NCBI GenBank assembly: GCA_021768185.1
Contig: JAETNP010000004.1
Location: forward strand, 33,865 to 97,864
Direction: 5' to 3'
Source of the DNA: Oscillospiraceae bacterium
Lineage (GTDB): Bacteria > Bacillota > Clostridia > Oscillospirales > Oscillospiraceae
DNA length: 64,000 nt
The translations under genes and the position numbers were made by a program. Positions 23,503 to 31,896 of the stretch are shown one piece after another. The notes under the pieces are model-generated. The model searched no databases. It was not told the origin of the DNA and saw only the letters and a program-made list of their open reading frames with translations. Position 1 is the stretch's first letter; every line of letters begins with the position of its first letter.

Positions 23503-24510
23503 TTAACGGATGCCGGAATTGTTGGTCAATGCCTCCAGAATATCGTAACGGTCCATGTTGAACTCCTTGGTCATGGCCAGCGCTTTCTCCATGTCCATCA
23601 CGACCAGACGGCCCTCCTGGGTGGCGATTACGCAGTTCCCCGCGTTCTGCGCCACGGCCTCCACCGCCTTATAGCCCATGCGGCTGGCGGTCTCCCGGTC
23701 CCTTGCGGAGGGCGCGCCGCCACGCTGGATGTGGCCCAGCACCGTCACACGGGGGTCCAATCCGATCTCGTCGTGGATCTGCTGGCTGATCTCCATGGTG
23801 TTGCCCGCGCCCTCGGCCACCACCACCATGTAATGGGTGGTGCCCGCCAGACGGGCCCGGCGGATCTTTTCCACCACATCCCGCTCAAAATCCAGCTCCC
23901 GCTCGGGGATCAGGACGGCGGTAGCGCCCACGGAGATGCCCACGTACAGCGCCAGGTAGCCCGCGCGGCGGCCCATGACCTCCACCACGGAGCACCGCTC
24001 ATGGGACTGCATGGTGTCCCGCAGGCGGTCGATGCACTCCACAGCGGTATTGCAGGCGGTATCAAAGCCGATGGTATAGTGGGAGCATCCGATGTCGTTG
24101 TCGATGGTAGCGGGAACGCCCGCCACCTGGAGCTGATATCCCTTCTCCGCTGCCCGGCGGGAGAGGGCCAGCGCGCCCCGGAAGGTGCCGTCGCCGCCGA
24201 TGGCCACGATGGCGTCCAGCCCCAGCAGACGGCAGGTGGCCAGGGCCTTGTCCTGTCCGGCCGTCTGGCGGAATTCCTCGCTGCGGGCGGTATAGAGCAC
24301 CGTACCGCCCTTATTGATGATATGGCTGACGCTGGATGTATCCATGCGGATAAAATCGCTGTTGATCAGTCCGTTCCAGCCCCGGCGGATGCCCACGCAG
24401 TCGATCCCCCGGCTCAGGGCGGTGCGTACTACGGCCCGTACGGCGGCGTTCATGCCGGGCGCGTCGCCGCCGCTGGTCAGAACACCGATCCGTTTGATTT
24501 GCTTTTCCAT
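23503..24510 (-). CDS. pfkA: ATP-dependent 6-phosphofructokinase
   Basis: A 335-residue phosphofructokinase of glycolysis, phosphorylating fructose 6-phosphate. Motifs are GVLTSGGDAPGMNAAVR at the N-terminus, AIGGDGTFRGA (Gly rather than Asp after GGD, the signature of ATP use rather than PPi), the catalytic PATIDNDI and GHIQRGGAPS. The start ATG 24510 has GGGAGG upstream. It is monocistronic, between the MCP gene and tldD. A second, different phosphofructokinase gene is present at 36334. Confidence 0.95.
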   Translation of the reverse strand: MEKQIKRIGVLTSGGDAPGMNAAVRAVVRTALSRGIDCVGIRRGWNGLINSDFIRMDTSSVSHIINKGGTVLYTARSEEFRQTAGQDKALATCRLLGLDAIVAIGGDGTFRGALALSRRAAEKGYQLQVAGVPATIDNDIGCSHYTIGFDTACNTAVECIDRLRDTMQSHERCSVVEVMGRRAGYLALYVGISVGATAVLIPERELDFERDVVEKIRRARLAGTTHYMVVVAEGAGNTMEISQQIHDEIGLDPRVTVLGHIQRGGAPSARDRETASRMGYKAVEAVAQNAGNCVIATQEGRLVVMDMEKALAMTKEFNMDRYDILEALTNNSGIR

Positions 24511-24637
24511 ATGCTTCCTCCCGATAATGTAGTAGGCCGACCCTCTGTCCTGCCGGGCTGGTCCTTCTTATAATTGTACATTCCCGGGGCAGCTCTGTCA
24601 AGGTCCTGCGAAAAAAAGCTCTGCGTTTTATAGGCAA

Positions 24638-24668
24638 AGAGGAAGACCGCTGATAGCGGTCTTCCTCT
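24638..24668 (-). terminator. Terminator after the chemoreceptor gene
   Basis: AGAGGAAGACCGC / GCGGTCTTCCTCT with a 5-base loop, 27 bases after the MCP stop. The stem itself ends in T/C-rich sequence. Confidence 0.7.
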
Positions 24669-24694
24669 TAAACAAAGCATCCGTTCCGAGAGCC

Positions 24695-26281
24695 TCACAG
24701 ATTAGCGAACACGTCCATCTGCCTCTGCAGCTCCCCAACGATCTCCTGGTTGGTGTCCATCCGCGCGGTAATGCCCGCCATGTCGTCCACCAGGACGCGG
24801 GTGCTGCCGGCGGCGCCGGTGACGCCGTCCACCGCGCCGTCAATGGCGCTGGAAATGCTGGAGATGGAGGCGGCAATCTCGTCCATGGCGGTTTTCAGCC
24901 GGTCCGCCTTGTCGTTGAACTCCTCCATCGCGTGCCCTATGTAGCTTGAGTCCTCCCGGTACTGCCGTCCGGCCTGGACGGACCGGTCAAGCTGTTCTAT
25001 GATCGCCTGGCTCAGATAATCAGCCAGCTCACGGGCGCTGCCGGCCAGGTAGTCCACCGCCCCTGTCACCACGCTGTTGACCTCCTGAATGTGGTTGGCG
25101 GTCTCGGCGCAGGCGTTCGCCAGCTGATGGACCTCCTGGGCCACCACGGAAAATCCGGCTCCCGCCGCTCCGGCTCGGGCTGCCTCAATGGAGGCGTTGA
25201 TGGCAATGAGGTTGGTGGAGGAAGAAATACTGAGGATATCCTTGGTCAGCACACGGATCTGATCCACGCTCCGGCTCTTTTCGATGGCCTCATCCAGCAT
25301 TGCCATGATGTCCGCCGTCTTGGCCCGGATCAGTTCCGTCTCACTGTGGGCGGAGCGCTCCATCTCCTCCGCCCGACCCCGCATTTCCACGGAATAGGTC
25401 GTGATAGCGGAACACTCCTCCGCCATGCTCTGCGTGTCGCCCTGGGTGCCGGCGGTGCTGGCGGTAATGGCGGCGGTGCTGCCGGCGATCTCCTCCAGGG
25501 CGGCGGAGAGCCGCTCGGTCAGACCGGAGAGTTTCCGGACGCTGTCGTTGGAGGTCCGGACGCGCTGGCGCACCTCGCCCACTACGCCGCTGATGCGCTC
25601 GGAGCTGTTCTGAAGGGTGCCCATGGCGTCCCGGATGGGCGTAAGGACATATTTTTTGATGATTCGGAAGGCGGCCATTACCAGGATAATTCCTACGATC
25701 AGGGTCACCGCGCTGGTGACCAGAGAGATGATGTAGACCAGTGTGAGCCGTCCCCGGGCGGCCTCCGCCTGTGCGCCGACGGAAGCGGAGAGTGCGTCGA
25801 TATCCGCCTCCGCCGCCTCCCCCCAGAGGGCCACGTCGCCGTTGGCCGTGGCATAGGCATCCTGGGTCTTGCTGTCGGCGCTGGCGCAGACCAAGTGGAC
25901 CAGGGCGTGCTTGAACTCGTCATAGTCGCGCAGAAGGGACTGGTAGGTTCCCCGGTCCTTCTGGGAGACATACGTCTCGTAGGCGCTCAGCTTCTCATCC
26001 AGCACGGCCTCCGACTCTTTGATCTCCTGCACCAGCCGGATCATGGTGGCGTGGTCCGCCGCAATGATATGGGACAGGGCCAGACGGTGGATGTCCATGA
26101 CGGAACGCCGGATGTCCTCCAGTCGCTCCTCGCTGACCATATAGGTATCCACAATGGTTCCCGCGTTGGCGTGAACGTTGTTGATGCTGAATACCGCCAG
26201 AATGTTAGACAGCATGGTGATCAAGCCCAGCAGAACGATGGGCAGGATCAGACGCTGCTGCAGTGTCCGCCTGTTTTTCAT
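24695..26281 (-). CDS. Methyl-accepting chemotaxis protein
   Basis: A 528-residue chemoreceptor. The first transmembrane helix spans about 10-33 (LILPIVLLGLITMLSNILAVF), an extracellular four-helix-like sensor domain covers about 35-175, and the second helix about 178-205. A HAMP-like linker and a cytoplasmic signalling coiled coil follow; the conserved hairpin tip reads NLIAINASIEAARAGAAGAGFSVVA-like, broken here as SSTNLIAINASIEAARAG and GFSVVAQEVHQLA. The start ATG 26281 has GGGAGG upstream. It lies 31 bases after a solute-binding lipoprotein gene, which suggests that the receptor reads out that binding protein. Confidence 0.92.
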   Translation of the reverse strand: MKNRRTLQQRLILPIVLLGLITMLSNILAVFSINNVHANAGTIVDTYMVSEERLEDIRRSVMDIHRLALSHIIAADHATMIRLVQEIKESEAVLDEKLSAYETYVSQKDRGTYQSLLRDYDEFKHALVHLVCASADSKTQDAYATANGDVALWGEAAEADIDALSASVGAQAEAARGRLTLVYIISLVTSAVTLIVGIILVMAAFRIIKKYVLTPIRDAMGTLQNSSERISGVVGEVRQRVRTSNDSVRKLSGLTERLSAALEEIAGSTAAITASTAGTQGDTQSMAEECSAITTYSVEMRGRAEEMERSAHSETELIRAKTADIMAMLDEAIEKSRSVDQIRVLTKDILSISSSTNLIAINASIEAARAGAAGAGFSVVAQEVHQLANACAETANHIQEVNSVVTGAVDYLAGSARELADYLSQAIIEQLDRSVQAGRQYREDSSYIGHAMEEFNDKADRLKTAMDEIAASISSISSAIDGAVDGVTGAAGSTRVLVDDMAGITARMDTNQEIVGELQRQMDVFANL

Positions 26282-26312
26282 GCGATTTCCTCCCGATGAT
26301 GATATCGTCGAT

Positions 26313-27548
26313 TCAGCGTTCGCTTACGCCCTCAACCAGCCGGTCCAGCTGGGCCTGGAGGGAGGTGCCGGAGGGGTTCCCCTGGGCCATGCTGCCGGAA
26401 AATTCGGCCACAGGGTCCCAGAATTTTCCGCCCACCCGCTGCACCTGGGAGTAGTTGGACTGCTCCAGCAGGGCCGCGATAGCAGGAGAGGACTGGACCT
26501 CCGGAGAATTGGCGGCGTTGATGTTGGCCGGTCCCTGGCCCCGCATCTCAAAGCGCAGGCGCTGGTTCTCCTCGCTGGTGATCCACTCCGCCAGCTTTGC
26601 CGCCCAGTCCGGGTGCGCGGAGTAGGCGTTCACGCCGATGAGCTTGCAGCCGGAAAAGGACGCCATCTGCACCTCCTGTCCCGCGCAGGTGAAAGCAGGC
26701 AGCTTGGCCGCTCCCATGTTCGCGCCCCAGGCCTCCTGCACGGCCACCGCGTTCCACACGCCGCTGATGCCCGCAATAACAGTCCCGTCCCGCACGCCGG
26801 CGAGAAATTCCGTGTCCGGCCGGTTGGCAAAAGCGGGGCTGGCCGCAATATCCAGCATGGCCTGGGCCACGTCCACGCCCCGGATGGGGCCGTCCGTGCC
26901 GTTCCAGGTACAGTAGTTGGTCAGTCCGTCCTCGTTGAGGCCTACCTCCAATCCGGTATTGCCGAAAAAGGCGTAGACATACCAGGCGGAGGACCAGTCC
27001 ATGGTCACCAGCTTTTCGGCCTGGGCGGCAATCTCCAGCATCCGGTTCAGGCTCTGGACATCCGTCTCGGTGAAATAGGCTTTGTTGTAGTACAGGAAAT
27101 AGCCGTTATCCGCCGTCAGCGGATAGGCGTAGAGCGTATTTTCCACGCTGGCAGCCTCCGCCGCAGCGGGGAGAGAGGCGCTTCTGATAGCCGCTGCGTC
27201 CGCAACGGGGTCCAGTCCGCCGGCGGCGGCCAGAGCCGCCACCTGATCGTCGGCGAAAGCGAACACATCCGCTCCGCCCTCCAGGTCGCCCAGCAGAACG
27301 TCCTTGCAGTTGGATTCACTCTGGGCCTGATATGTAATCTGAAAATCAGCCTGTCCGGCATAGTGGGTCTGGAAGGAGGCAAAAATCTCCTGAAGCAGCG
27401 CCTCATCCTCCTCTGCGCCCCATACCGTCAATGCAACCGTCTCGTCCGCCGGGGGACTGACGGCGGGGGCCTGCTTTTGACTGCCGCAGGAGGACAGCAG
27501 GAACACGATGCAGATGGATAAGGTCAAAAGAAAAAGCCGTTTTTTCAT
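26313..27548 (-). CDS. Extracellular solute-binding lipoprotein (family 1 type)
   Basis: A 411-residue lipoprotein with a signal peptide and lipobox LLSSC (lipidated Cys near residue 21). The mature part looks like a family 1 sugar-binding protein (LTVWGAEEDEALLQEIFASFQ near the N-terminus, ADVFAFADDQVAAL, YAYPLTADNGYFLYYNKAYF). The start ATG 27548 has GGAGG upstream. Unusually, no ABC permease or ATPase gene is adjacent; the next gene is a chemoreceptor. It could serve a distant transporter or act as a dedicated chemosensory ligand-binding subunit. Confidence 0.88.
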   Translation of the reverse strand: MKKRLFLLTLSICIVFLLSSCGSQKQAPAVSPPADETVALTVWGAEEDEALLQEIFASFQTHYAGQADFQITYQAQSESNCKDVLLGDLEGGADVFAFADDQVAALAAAGGLDPVADAAAIRSASLPAAAEAASVENTLYAYPLTADNGYFLYYNKAYFTETDVQSLNRMLEIAAQAEKLVTMDWSSAWYVYAFFGNTGLEVGLNEDGLTNYCTWNGTDGPIRGVDVAQAMLDIAASPAFANRPDTEFLAGVRDGTVIAGISGVWNAVAVQEAWGANMGAAKLPAFTCAGQEVQMASFSGCKLIGVNAYSAHPDWAAKLAEWITSEENQRLRFEMRGQGPANINAANSPEVQSSPAIAALLEQSNYSQVQRVGGKFWDPVAEFSGSMAQGNPSGTSLQAQLDRLVEGVSER

Positions 27549-27672
27549 TGTCTATCACGCCTCCAATTGGGTTGTGGAATATTATAGCACTTTATATGTT
27601 CCATTTCAACCGTATTCTCAGCGGTCTCCAGGGTATTTGGATGAGAAAGCAAACTGTGAACAAGAGGGACAA

Positions 27673-27697
27673 AACCCCCGGCTGGCTGCCGGGGGTT
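27673..27697 (-). terminator. Terminator after the ABC-2 permease gene region
   Basis: AACCCCCGGC / GCCGGGGGTT with a 5-base loop, followed on the minus strand by TTGTCCC. It lies in the gap between the exporter operon and the solute-binding gene. The remainder of 27549-27821 shows no gene. Confidence 0.65.
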
Positions 27698-27821
27698 CCA
27701 AGCAAACTGTATTGCGGCAGAGGTGGTGTGCCGTAATCATTCTCCGGAGGTCAGTTAGGAGACCAGAACCACACGCACGTCCTTGGTCTCTTTTGCCGCA
27801 GGGCAAAAGGAACATCCGCCC

Positions 27822-28607
27822 CTATGCTGCGATGTCCTTTCCTGCATAGCGCCAGAGGCCGAAGGCCGCCCCCAATCCGCCCAGCGCGCAGCCCGAGGCG
27901 AGAGAGCCCGCCAGCGGCTCTCCGGCAAACACCCGAGCGGCATCGGCGTAGTAGTAGGGCGTGACGAACCGGAGAAACTCCATATCCGGGTCCAGATTGA
28001 CGAGCAGCCCCAGAAAGTACAGGCCCGCCGCCAGACCCATGGCCAGACCGTAGCTGCTCCTGCGCAGCAGGGACGACAGACCGAAGCACACGCCGCCTAC
28101 CTCCAGCTGCAGCAGCGCCAGCGCCCCATGGTACTTCATCAGGTCTCCCCACTCCGCCTCCGCGCCGATGGCCAGAATCCCGCCCGCGCCGCAGGCGAGG
28201 CAGACAAGGTTCAGCGTCAGGATCATCGCCGCCAGGGCCGCCAGCTTCTCCAATGCTGTCCGGGTCCGGCTCACCGGGTGGGTCAGGAGGAACTCCGCCG
28301 TGTGGCCGCCCTCCTCGCCGGCCAGCAGGCCCATGGCGGTGAGCGCCGCGTAGAACGCTCCGCCCAGGCCCAGAATATTGCCGCACTCCGTTCCGTAAAA
28401 GCCCATAATGGTGCCGAATCCCAGCTTGTCCAGCCCGAAGGCGGCGGAGAATTCTCCCATGTCTGCGAACAGGGCGGACATATCCCCCATAGAGCCCTCC
28501 ATAGAGGGATACAGTCCCACGCACACCGCCATCAGGCCGCCGATGACCGCGGACCATACCAGCAGGCTCACCGCGCCGGAGCGCAGCTCCTTTTTGAAGA
28601 TCGTCAT
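27822..28607 (-). CDS. ABC-2 type transporter permease
   Basis: A 261-residue membrane protein with about six hydrophobic helices, of the ABC-2 permease type (N-terminal TIFKKELRSGAVSLLVWSAVIGG, central FLLTHPVSRTR, typical of this group). It pairs with the ATPase encoded immediately upstream; the two overlap by 4 bases. The substrate is unknown. The operon is headed by a TetR regulator, a common arrangement for drug or lipid export systems. Confidence 0.88.
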   Translation of the reverse strand: MTIFKKELRSGAVSLLVWSAVIGGLMAVCVGLYPSMEGSMGDMSALFADMGEFSAAFGLDKLGFGTIMGFYGTECGNILGLGGAFYAALTAMGLLAGEEGGHTAEFLLTHPVSRTRTALEKLAALAAMILTLNLVCLACGAGGILAIGAEAEWGDLMKYHGALALLQLEVGGVCFGLSSLLRRSSYGLAMGLAAGLYFLGLLVNLDPDMEFLRFVTPYYYADAARVFAGEPLAGSLASGCALGGLGAAFGLWRYAGKDIAA

Positions 28608-29296
28608 TGGGCAGCCCTCCCCTCATAGTAGTCAAAGAATTTGTTCTCAATATCCAGCTCCAACCTGGTCCCCTCGATCACCGGGCGGCCCTCACGGATG
28701 ATGGCCGCCCGGTCGCAGTACCGCTGGACCTCATAGAGCACGTGGGAGGACAGGAACACCGTGGCTCCCTCCTTGCGCCGCTGCTCCACCTGAGACCAGA
28801 ATGCCCGCTGGACCAGAGGGTCCAGACCGCTGGTGGGCTCGTCCAGGACGTACAGCCGTGGCCGGTGCTGCATGGCGCAGACGATGGACACCTTCTTCCG
28901 GTTGCCCAGGCTCAGCTCACGGATCTTCTTCTTTGTGTCCAGCTCCAGGGCCTCGCAGAGGGCGGCGGCCTCGGCGCGGCAGTCTTTTTTCCGCAGGTCC
29001 GCCGACAGCCGGATCACTTCCGATACCCGCATCTCCGGGTAGAACATGGCCTCCGAGGGCATGTAGCCCACCTGGGCCAGAATAGCCGTGCGGTCCTGTA
29101 TGCAGTCCAGGCCCATCACCGCCGCCGAACCGGAGGTGGGCGAGATGAGCCCCAGCAGAGTGCGGATGGTAGTGGACTTTCCCGCCCCGTTGGGGCCGAT
29201 GAAGCCAAAGCAGATCCCTTCCGGGACATGGAGGGTCAGGTCCGTCACTCCCCGGGCTTTGCCGTAGGTTTTGGTCAGGTGCATAATCTTTATCAT
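28604..29296 (-). CDS. ABC transporter ATP-binding protein
   Basis: A 230-residue ABC ATPase. The Walker A motif GPNGAGKST is near residues 34-42, the signature is LSLGNRKK, Walker B is LYVLDEPTSGLD and the switch histidine lies in SSHVL. The signature has LSLGN in place of canonical LSGGQ, which occurs in ABC-2 exporters. It overlaps the TetR gene upstream and the permease gene downstream by 4 bases each, a tightly coupled three-gene operon. It energises export by the neighbouring permease. Confidence 0.94.
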   Translation of the reverse strand: MIKIMHLTKTYGKARGVTDLTLHVPEGICFGFIGPNGAGKSTTIRTLLGLISPTSGSAAVMGLDCIQDRTAILAQVGYMPSEAMFYPEMRVSEVIRLSADLRKKDCRAEAAALCEALELDTKKKIRELSLGNRKKVSIVCAMQHRPRLYVLDEPTSGLDPLVQRAFWSQVEQRRKEGATVFLSSHVLYEVQRYCDRAAIIREGRPVIEGTRLELDIENKFFDYYEGRAAQ

Positions 29297-29913
29297 AAAT
29301 ATTCCTCCTTGTATAGGAACTGCCGCAGCATATTCGCGTATTTCTGGTACTCCCCGAACAGTGTGTCGATCTCCTGGGCGGTGCAGGCTCCGGTCTCCGC
29401 CAGCATCCCCTCGGCGGCCAGCATCAGCAACCGCACCACCGCCTTGGGATCTACCCCCTCCTTGAACTTGTGCAGATCCATCCGGCTGAGGAACTCATCG
29501 GTGGACTGGGCCAGAACGTCGTCCAGCTTTTTCCGCAGCTTCGGAGTGAGGATGCTGTCCCGCTCGTAGTAGGCCCGCATGACGAACCGGAACATCCCCG
29601 GCATCCGCCGCACCATGCCCATCTTGATCTCCTGGCCCTTCTCCAGCGCCAGGAAGAAATCCCGCTCCTCGAAATACCGGAAGGAGGACAGGAACGTCTC
29701 CATACAGGCGTCGATGGCGTGCTGGAACAGGTAGAGGTACAGCTCCCGCTTGTCCTTGAAATAGTGGAACAGCAGGCCCTTGGACACCCCCGCCCGCTTG
29801 GCGATGGAGTCGGCGGAGGTCTTTTTGAAGGTGTTGTCCCCGAATTCCAGCATGGCGCTGTTCCGGATCAGGTCCTGCCGTTCCGGGGGCAGATCGAAGA
29901 ATTTTAAATTCAT
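29293..29913 (-). CDS. TetR/AcrR-family transcriptional regulator
   Basis: A 206-residue repressor with an N-terminal helix-turn-helix (about 10-55; TSADSIAKRAGVSKGLLFHYFKDKRELYLYLF) and an all-helical ligand-binding domain. The start ATG 29913 has AAAGGAGG upstream. It is the first gene of the ABC exporter operon. A 19-bp palindrome overlaps the -35 box of its promoter, so it is expected to repress its own operon and respond to the exported compound or a related one. Confidence 0.93.
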   Translation of the reverse strand: MNLKFFDLPPERQDLIRNSAMLEFGDNTFKKTSADSIAKRAGVSKGLLFHYFKDKRELYLYLFQHAIDACMETFLSSFRYFEERDFFLALEKGQEIKMGMVRRMPGMFRFVMRAYYERDSILTPKLRKKLDDVLAQSTDEFLSRMDLHKFKEGVDPKAVVRLLMLAAEGMLAETGACTAQEIDTLFGEYQKYANMLRQFLYKEEYL

Positions 29914-29934
29914 GCCGTCCCTCCTTTCCCTCTT

Positions 29935-29963
29935 ACCATACCGCCGTTGACCAAATCGGTCAA
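29935..29963 (-). promoter_or_regulatory. Promoter of the TetR-ABC operon
   Basis: Minus strand TTGACC (29963-29958), 17-bp spacer, TATGGT (29940-29935), 22 bases before the ATG. Confidence 0.7.
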
Positions 29964-29964
29964 C
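29946..29964. promoter_or_regulatory. Probable TetR operator
   Basis: A perfect palindrome with arms GTTGACC and GGTCAAC around AAATC. It covers the -35 hexamer and much of the spacer of the TetR-operon promoter, a classical self-repression geometry. Confidence 0.7.
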
Positions 29965-30000
29965 ACCCCTTTTTCAAATTTTTCGCCCGGACGCAAAAAA

Positions 30001-30028
30001 TCCTCCCGCGCGTAAGGACGCGGGAGGA
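30001..30028 (-). terminator. Citrate synthase terminator
   Basis: TCCTCCCGCG / CGCGGGAGGA with an 8-base loop, followed on the minus strand by TTTTTTGCG. It lies 15 bases after the gene's stop. Confidence 0.85.
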
Positions 30029-30042
30029 TCAATAGCAATTTT

Positions 30043-31419
30043 TCAGCGCTCCTCCATGGGGATGTAATCCCGTTTCCCCTCCACGCACTCGTAGCGGGGG
30101 CGGATCAGCTTCCCGCCGCCGGAGAGCTCCTCCATCCGGTGGGCGCTCCAGCCGGCGATCCGGGCCACGGCGAACAGGGGCGTGTACAGCTCCTGGGGCA
30201 GGCCCAGCATCTCATAGACCAGACCGCTGTAGAAGTCGATGTTGGTGGAGATGGCGGACCGGCCCTGGCGCTCCATCAGCAGCCGCTTGCCCTCCCGCTC
30301 CACGTTTTCGTAGAGGGCCAGGTCCATCTCCCGGCCCTTCGCCGCCGCCAGGCGGCGGACGTAGTAGCGGAACACCTCGCACCGGGGGTCGCTCATGGTG
30401 TATACCGCGTGACCCAGGCCGTAGATCAGGCCGCTGCCGTCGAAAGCGTCCTTATCCAGGATCTTCGTGAGATAGGCCGCCACGGCCTCCGCGTCCTGCC
30501 AGTCGGAGACATGCGTCTCAATGTCCTCCATCATGGCCATGACCTTGGCGTTGGCGCCGCCGTGGCGGGGGCCCTTCAGGGACGCCATGGCCGCCGCGAT
30601 GGCGGAGTAGGTGTCCGTGCCGGAGGAGGTGACCACGTGGTTGGTGAAGGTGGAGTTGTTGCCGCCGCCGTGGTCCGCATGGAGCACCAGGGCCACGTCC
30701 AGCACCCGGGCCTCCAGGGCCGAGTAGTTCCGATCCTCCCGGAGCATCAGCAGGAAATTCTCCGCCGTGGACAGCTCCGGCCGGGGCACGTGGATGAACA
30801 GGCTCTCCCCCTGGGTGTACCGCCATGCCTGATAGGCGTAGATGGCCAGCACCGGCATGTTGCTCAGAAGCTGGAGGGACTGGCGCAGCACGTTCTCCAG
30901 GCCGATGTCGTTGGGCTTGTCGTCATAGCAGGCCAGGGTCAGGACGGCCCGCTGCATGGTGTTCATCAGGTCCTGGGGCGGGGCCTTCATGATGATGTCC
31001 CGGAAGAAGTTGGTGGGCAGGGTCCGGTAGGAGGCCAGCTGCCCGCAGAAGTCGTCCAGCTGGGCCTGGTTGGGCAGCTTCCCGAACAGCAGCAGGTAGG
31101 CCGCCTCCTCAAAGGTGTACCGCCCCCGCTTCTCGGAGCCCCGCACGATCTCCCGGCAGTCGATGCCCCGGTAGTACAGCACGCCCTCGGTGGGCTTGAT
31201 GTGTTCGTCCTCCGTCACCGTGTAGGACTGGATCTCCGCTACCCGGGTCAGGCCGGTGAGTACGCCCCGCCCGTCCTCGTCCCGGAGGCCCCGCTTGACC
31301 TTGTAATCCGCGTACAGCTGGGGGTCGATGTAATTTTCCTCTTCCCACTGCTCCTTCAGGGCCATGATGGCCGGGGTAATCTCACAATAGGCGTTCTCCC
31401 TGTTTTCCTGCCAGATCAT
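30043..31419 (-). CDS. gltA: Citrate synthase
   Basis: Condenses oxaloacetate and acetyl-CoA to citrate; 458 residues. Catalytic signatures are LHADHGGGNNSTF, SSLKGPRHGGANAKV-like (ASLKGPRHGGANAKV) and LIYGLGHAVYTMSDPR, with the conserved His residues. An N-terminal extension of about 50 residues precedes the usual core, as in some clostridial enzymes. The start is ATG 31419 (MIWQENRENAY), because AGGAG lies 8 bases upstream; the ATG at 31437 overlaps that site. It is monocistronic, with no aconitase or isocitrate dehydrogenase nearby. It probably feeds glutamate synthesis in an anaerobe. Confidence 0.94.
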   Translation of the reverse strand: MIWQENRENAYCEITPAIMALKEQWEEENYIDPQLYADYKVKRGLRDEDGRGVLTGLTRVAEIQSYTVTEDEHIKPTEGVLYYRGIDCREIVRGSEKRGRYTFEEAAYLLLFGKLPNQAQLDDFCGQLASYRTLPTNFFRDIIMKAPPQDLMNTMQRAVLTLACYDDKPNDIGLENVLRQSLQLLSNMPVLAIYAYQAWRYTQGESLFIHVPRPELSTAENFLLMLREDRNYSALEARVLDVALVLHADHGGGNNSTFTNHVVTSSGTDTYSAIAAAMASLKGPRHGGANAKVMAMMEDIETHVSDWQDAEAVAAYLTKILDKDAFDGSGLIYGLGHAVYTMSDPRCEVFRYYVRRLAAAKGREMDLALYENVEREGKRLLMERQGRSAISTNIDFYSGLVYEMLGLPQELYTPLFAVARIAGWSAHRMEELSGGGKLIRPRYECVEGKRDYIPMEER

Positions 31420-31592
31420 ACCGCAAGCTCCTTTCATCCATCAGTTATACGTTCTTTTGCAAGTATAACACAAAGAACTTGCATTTTCAATAGGAAATTT
31501 TCCAAAAAATTGGGCTCTATTTTCTGATTTTGCATAAAGTACATAAAAATCTTGCAATTTGCAAAGGGATCCGCTGTTCTATATATGATAAA

Positions 31593-31757
31593 CTCTTTGG
31601 GAAGAACGAGGACGCCGTCGCCGCAGGAAAGGTCAATCTGAAAGGCATTGTAACCGACATTTTTGATTTTGACGACATTCAGAACGCCATGGACCGGAGC
31701 GTGGCGGACAAGGCCAATATCGTCAAGGCCGTGGTCTGCATCGCCGGAGAGGGCTGA
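31593..31757 (+). pseudogene. C-terminal remnant of a zinc-type alcohol dehydrogenase
   Basis: About 54 codons encode LFGKNEDAVAAGKVNLKGIVTDIFDFDDIQNAMDRS and onward to a stop, cited here only in part. The pattern AGKVNLKGIVTxxFxFDDIQNAMDRS resembles the last part of medium-chain zinc alcohol or threonine dehydrogenases. No catalytic or NAD-binding domain precedes it: the upstream 150 bases are AT-rich and non-coding. It looks like a decayed fragment; a short spurious frame extends it back to 31530. The other sequence between 31438 and 31850 shows no gene. Confidence 0.55.
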
Positions 31758-31850
31758 CTGCGGAGCCTGGCACGACAGTGCAGGACAACATGAACATAAA
31801 GGCGCCTCTGGCAGAATTTATACCGTGATAGCCAAAGCAGAAACGCAGCA

Positions 31851-31881
31851 GGGACCGGGCGGCAAATTGCCGCCCGGTCCC
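31851..31881 (-). terminator. Uracil permease terminator
   Basis: A 15-bp perfect stem (GGGACCGGGCGGCAA and complement) around one A, 16 bases after the permease stop. The U-run is weak. Confidence 0.7.
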
Positions 31882-31896
31882 CGTACATGCAGGTTC

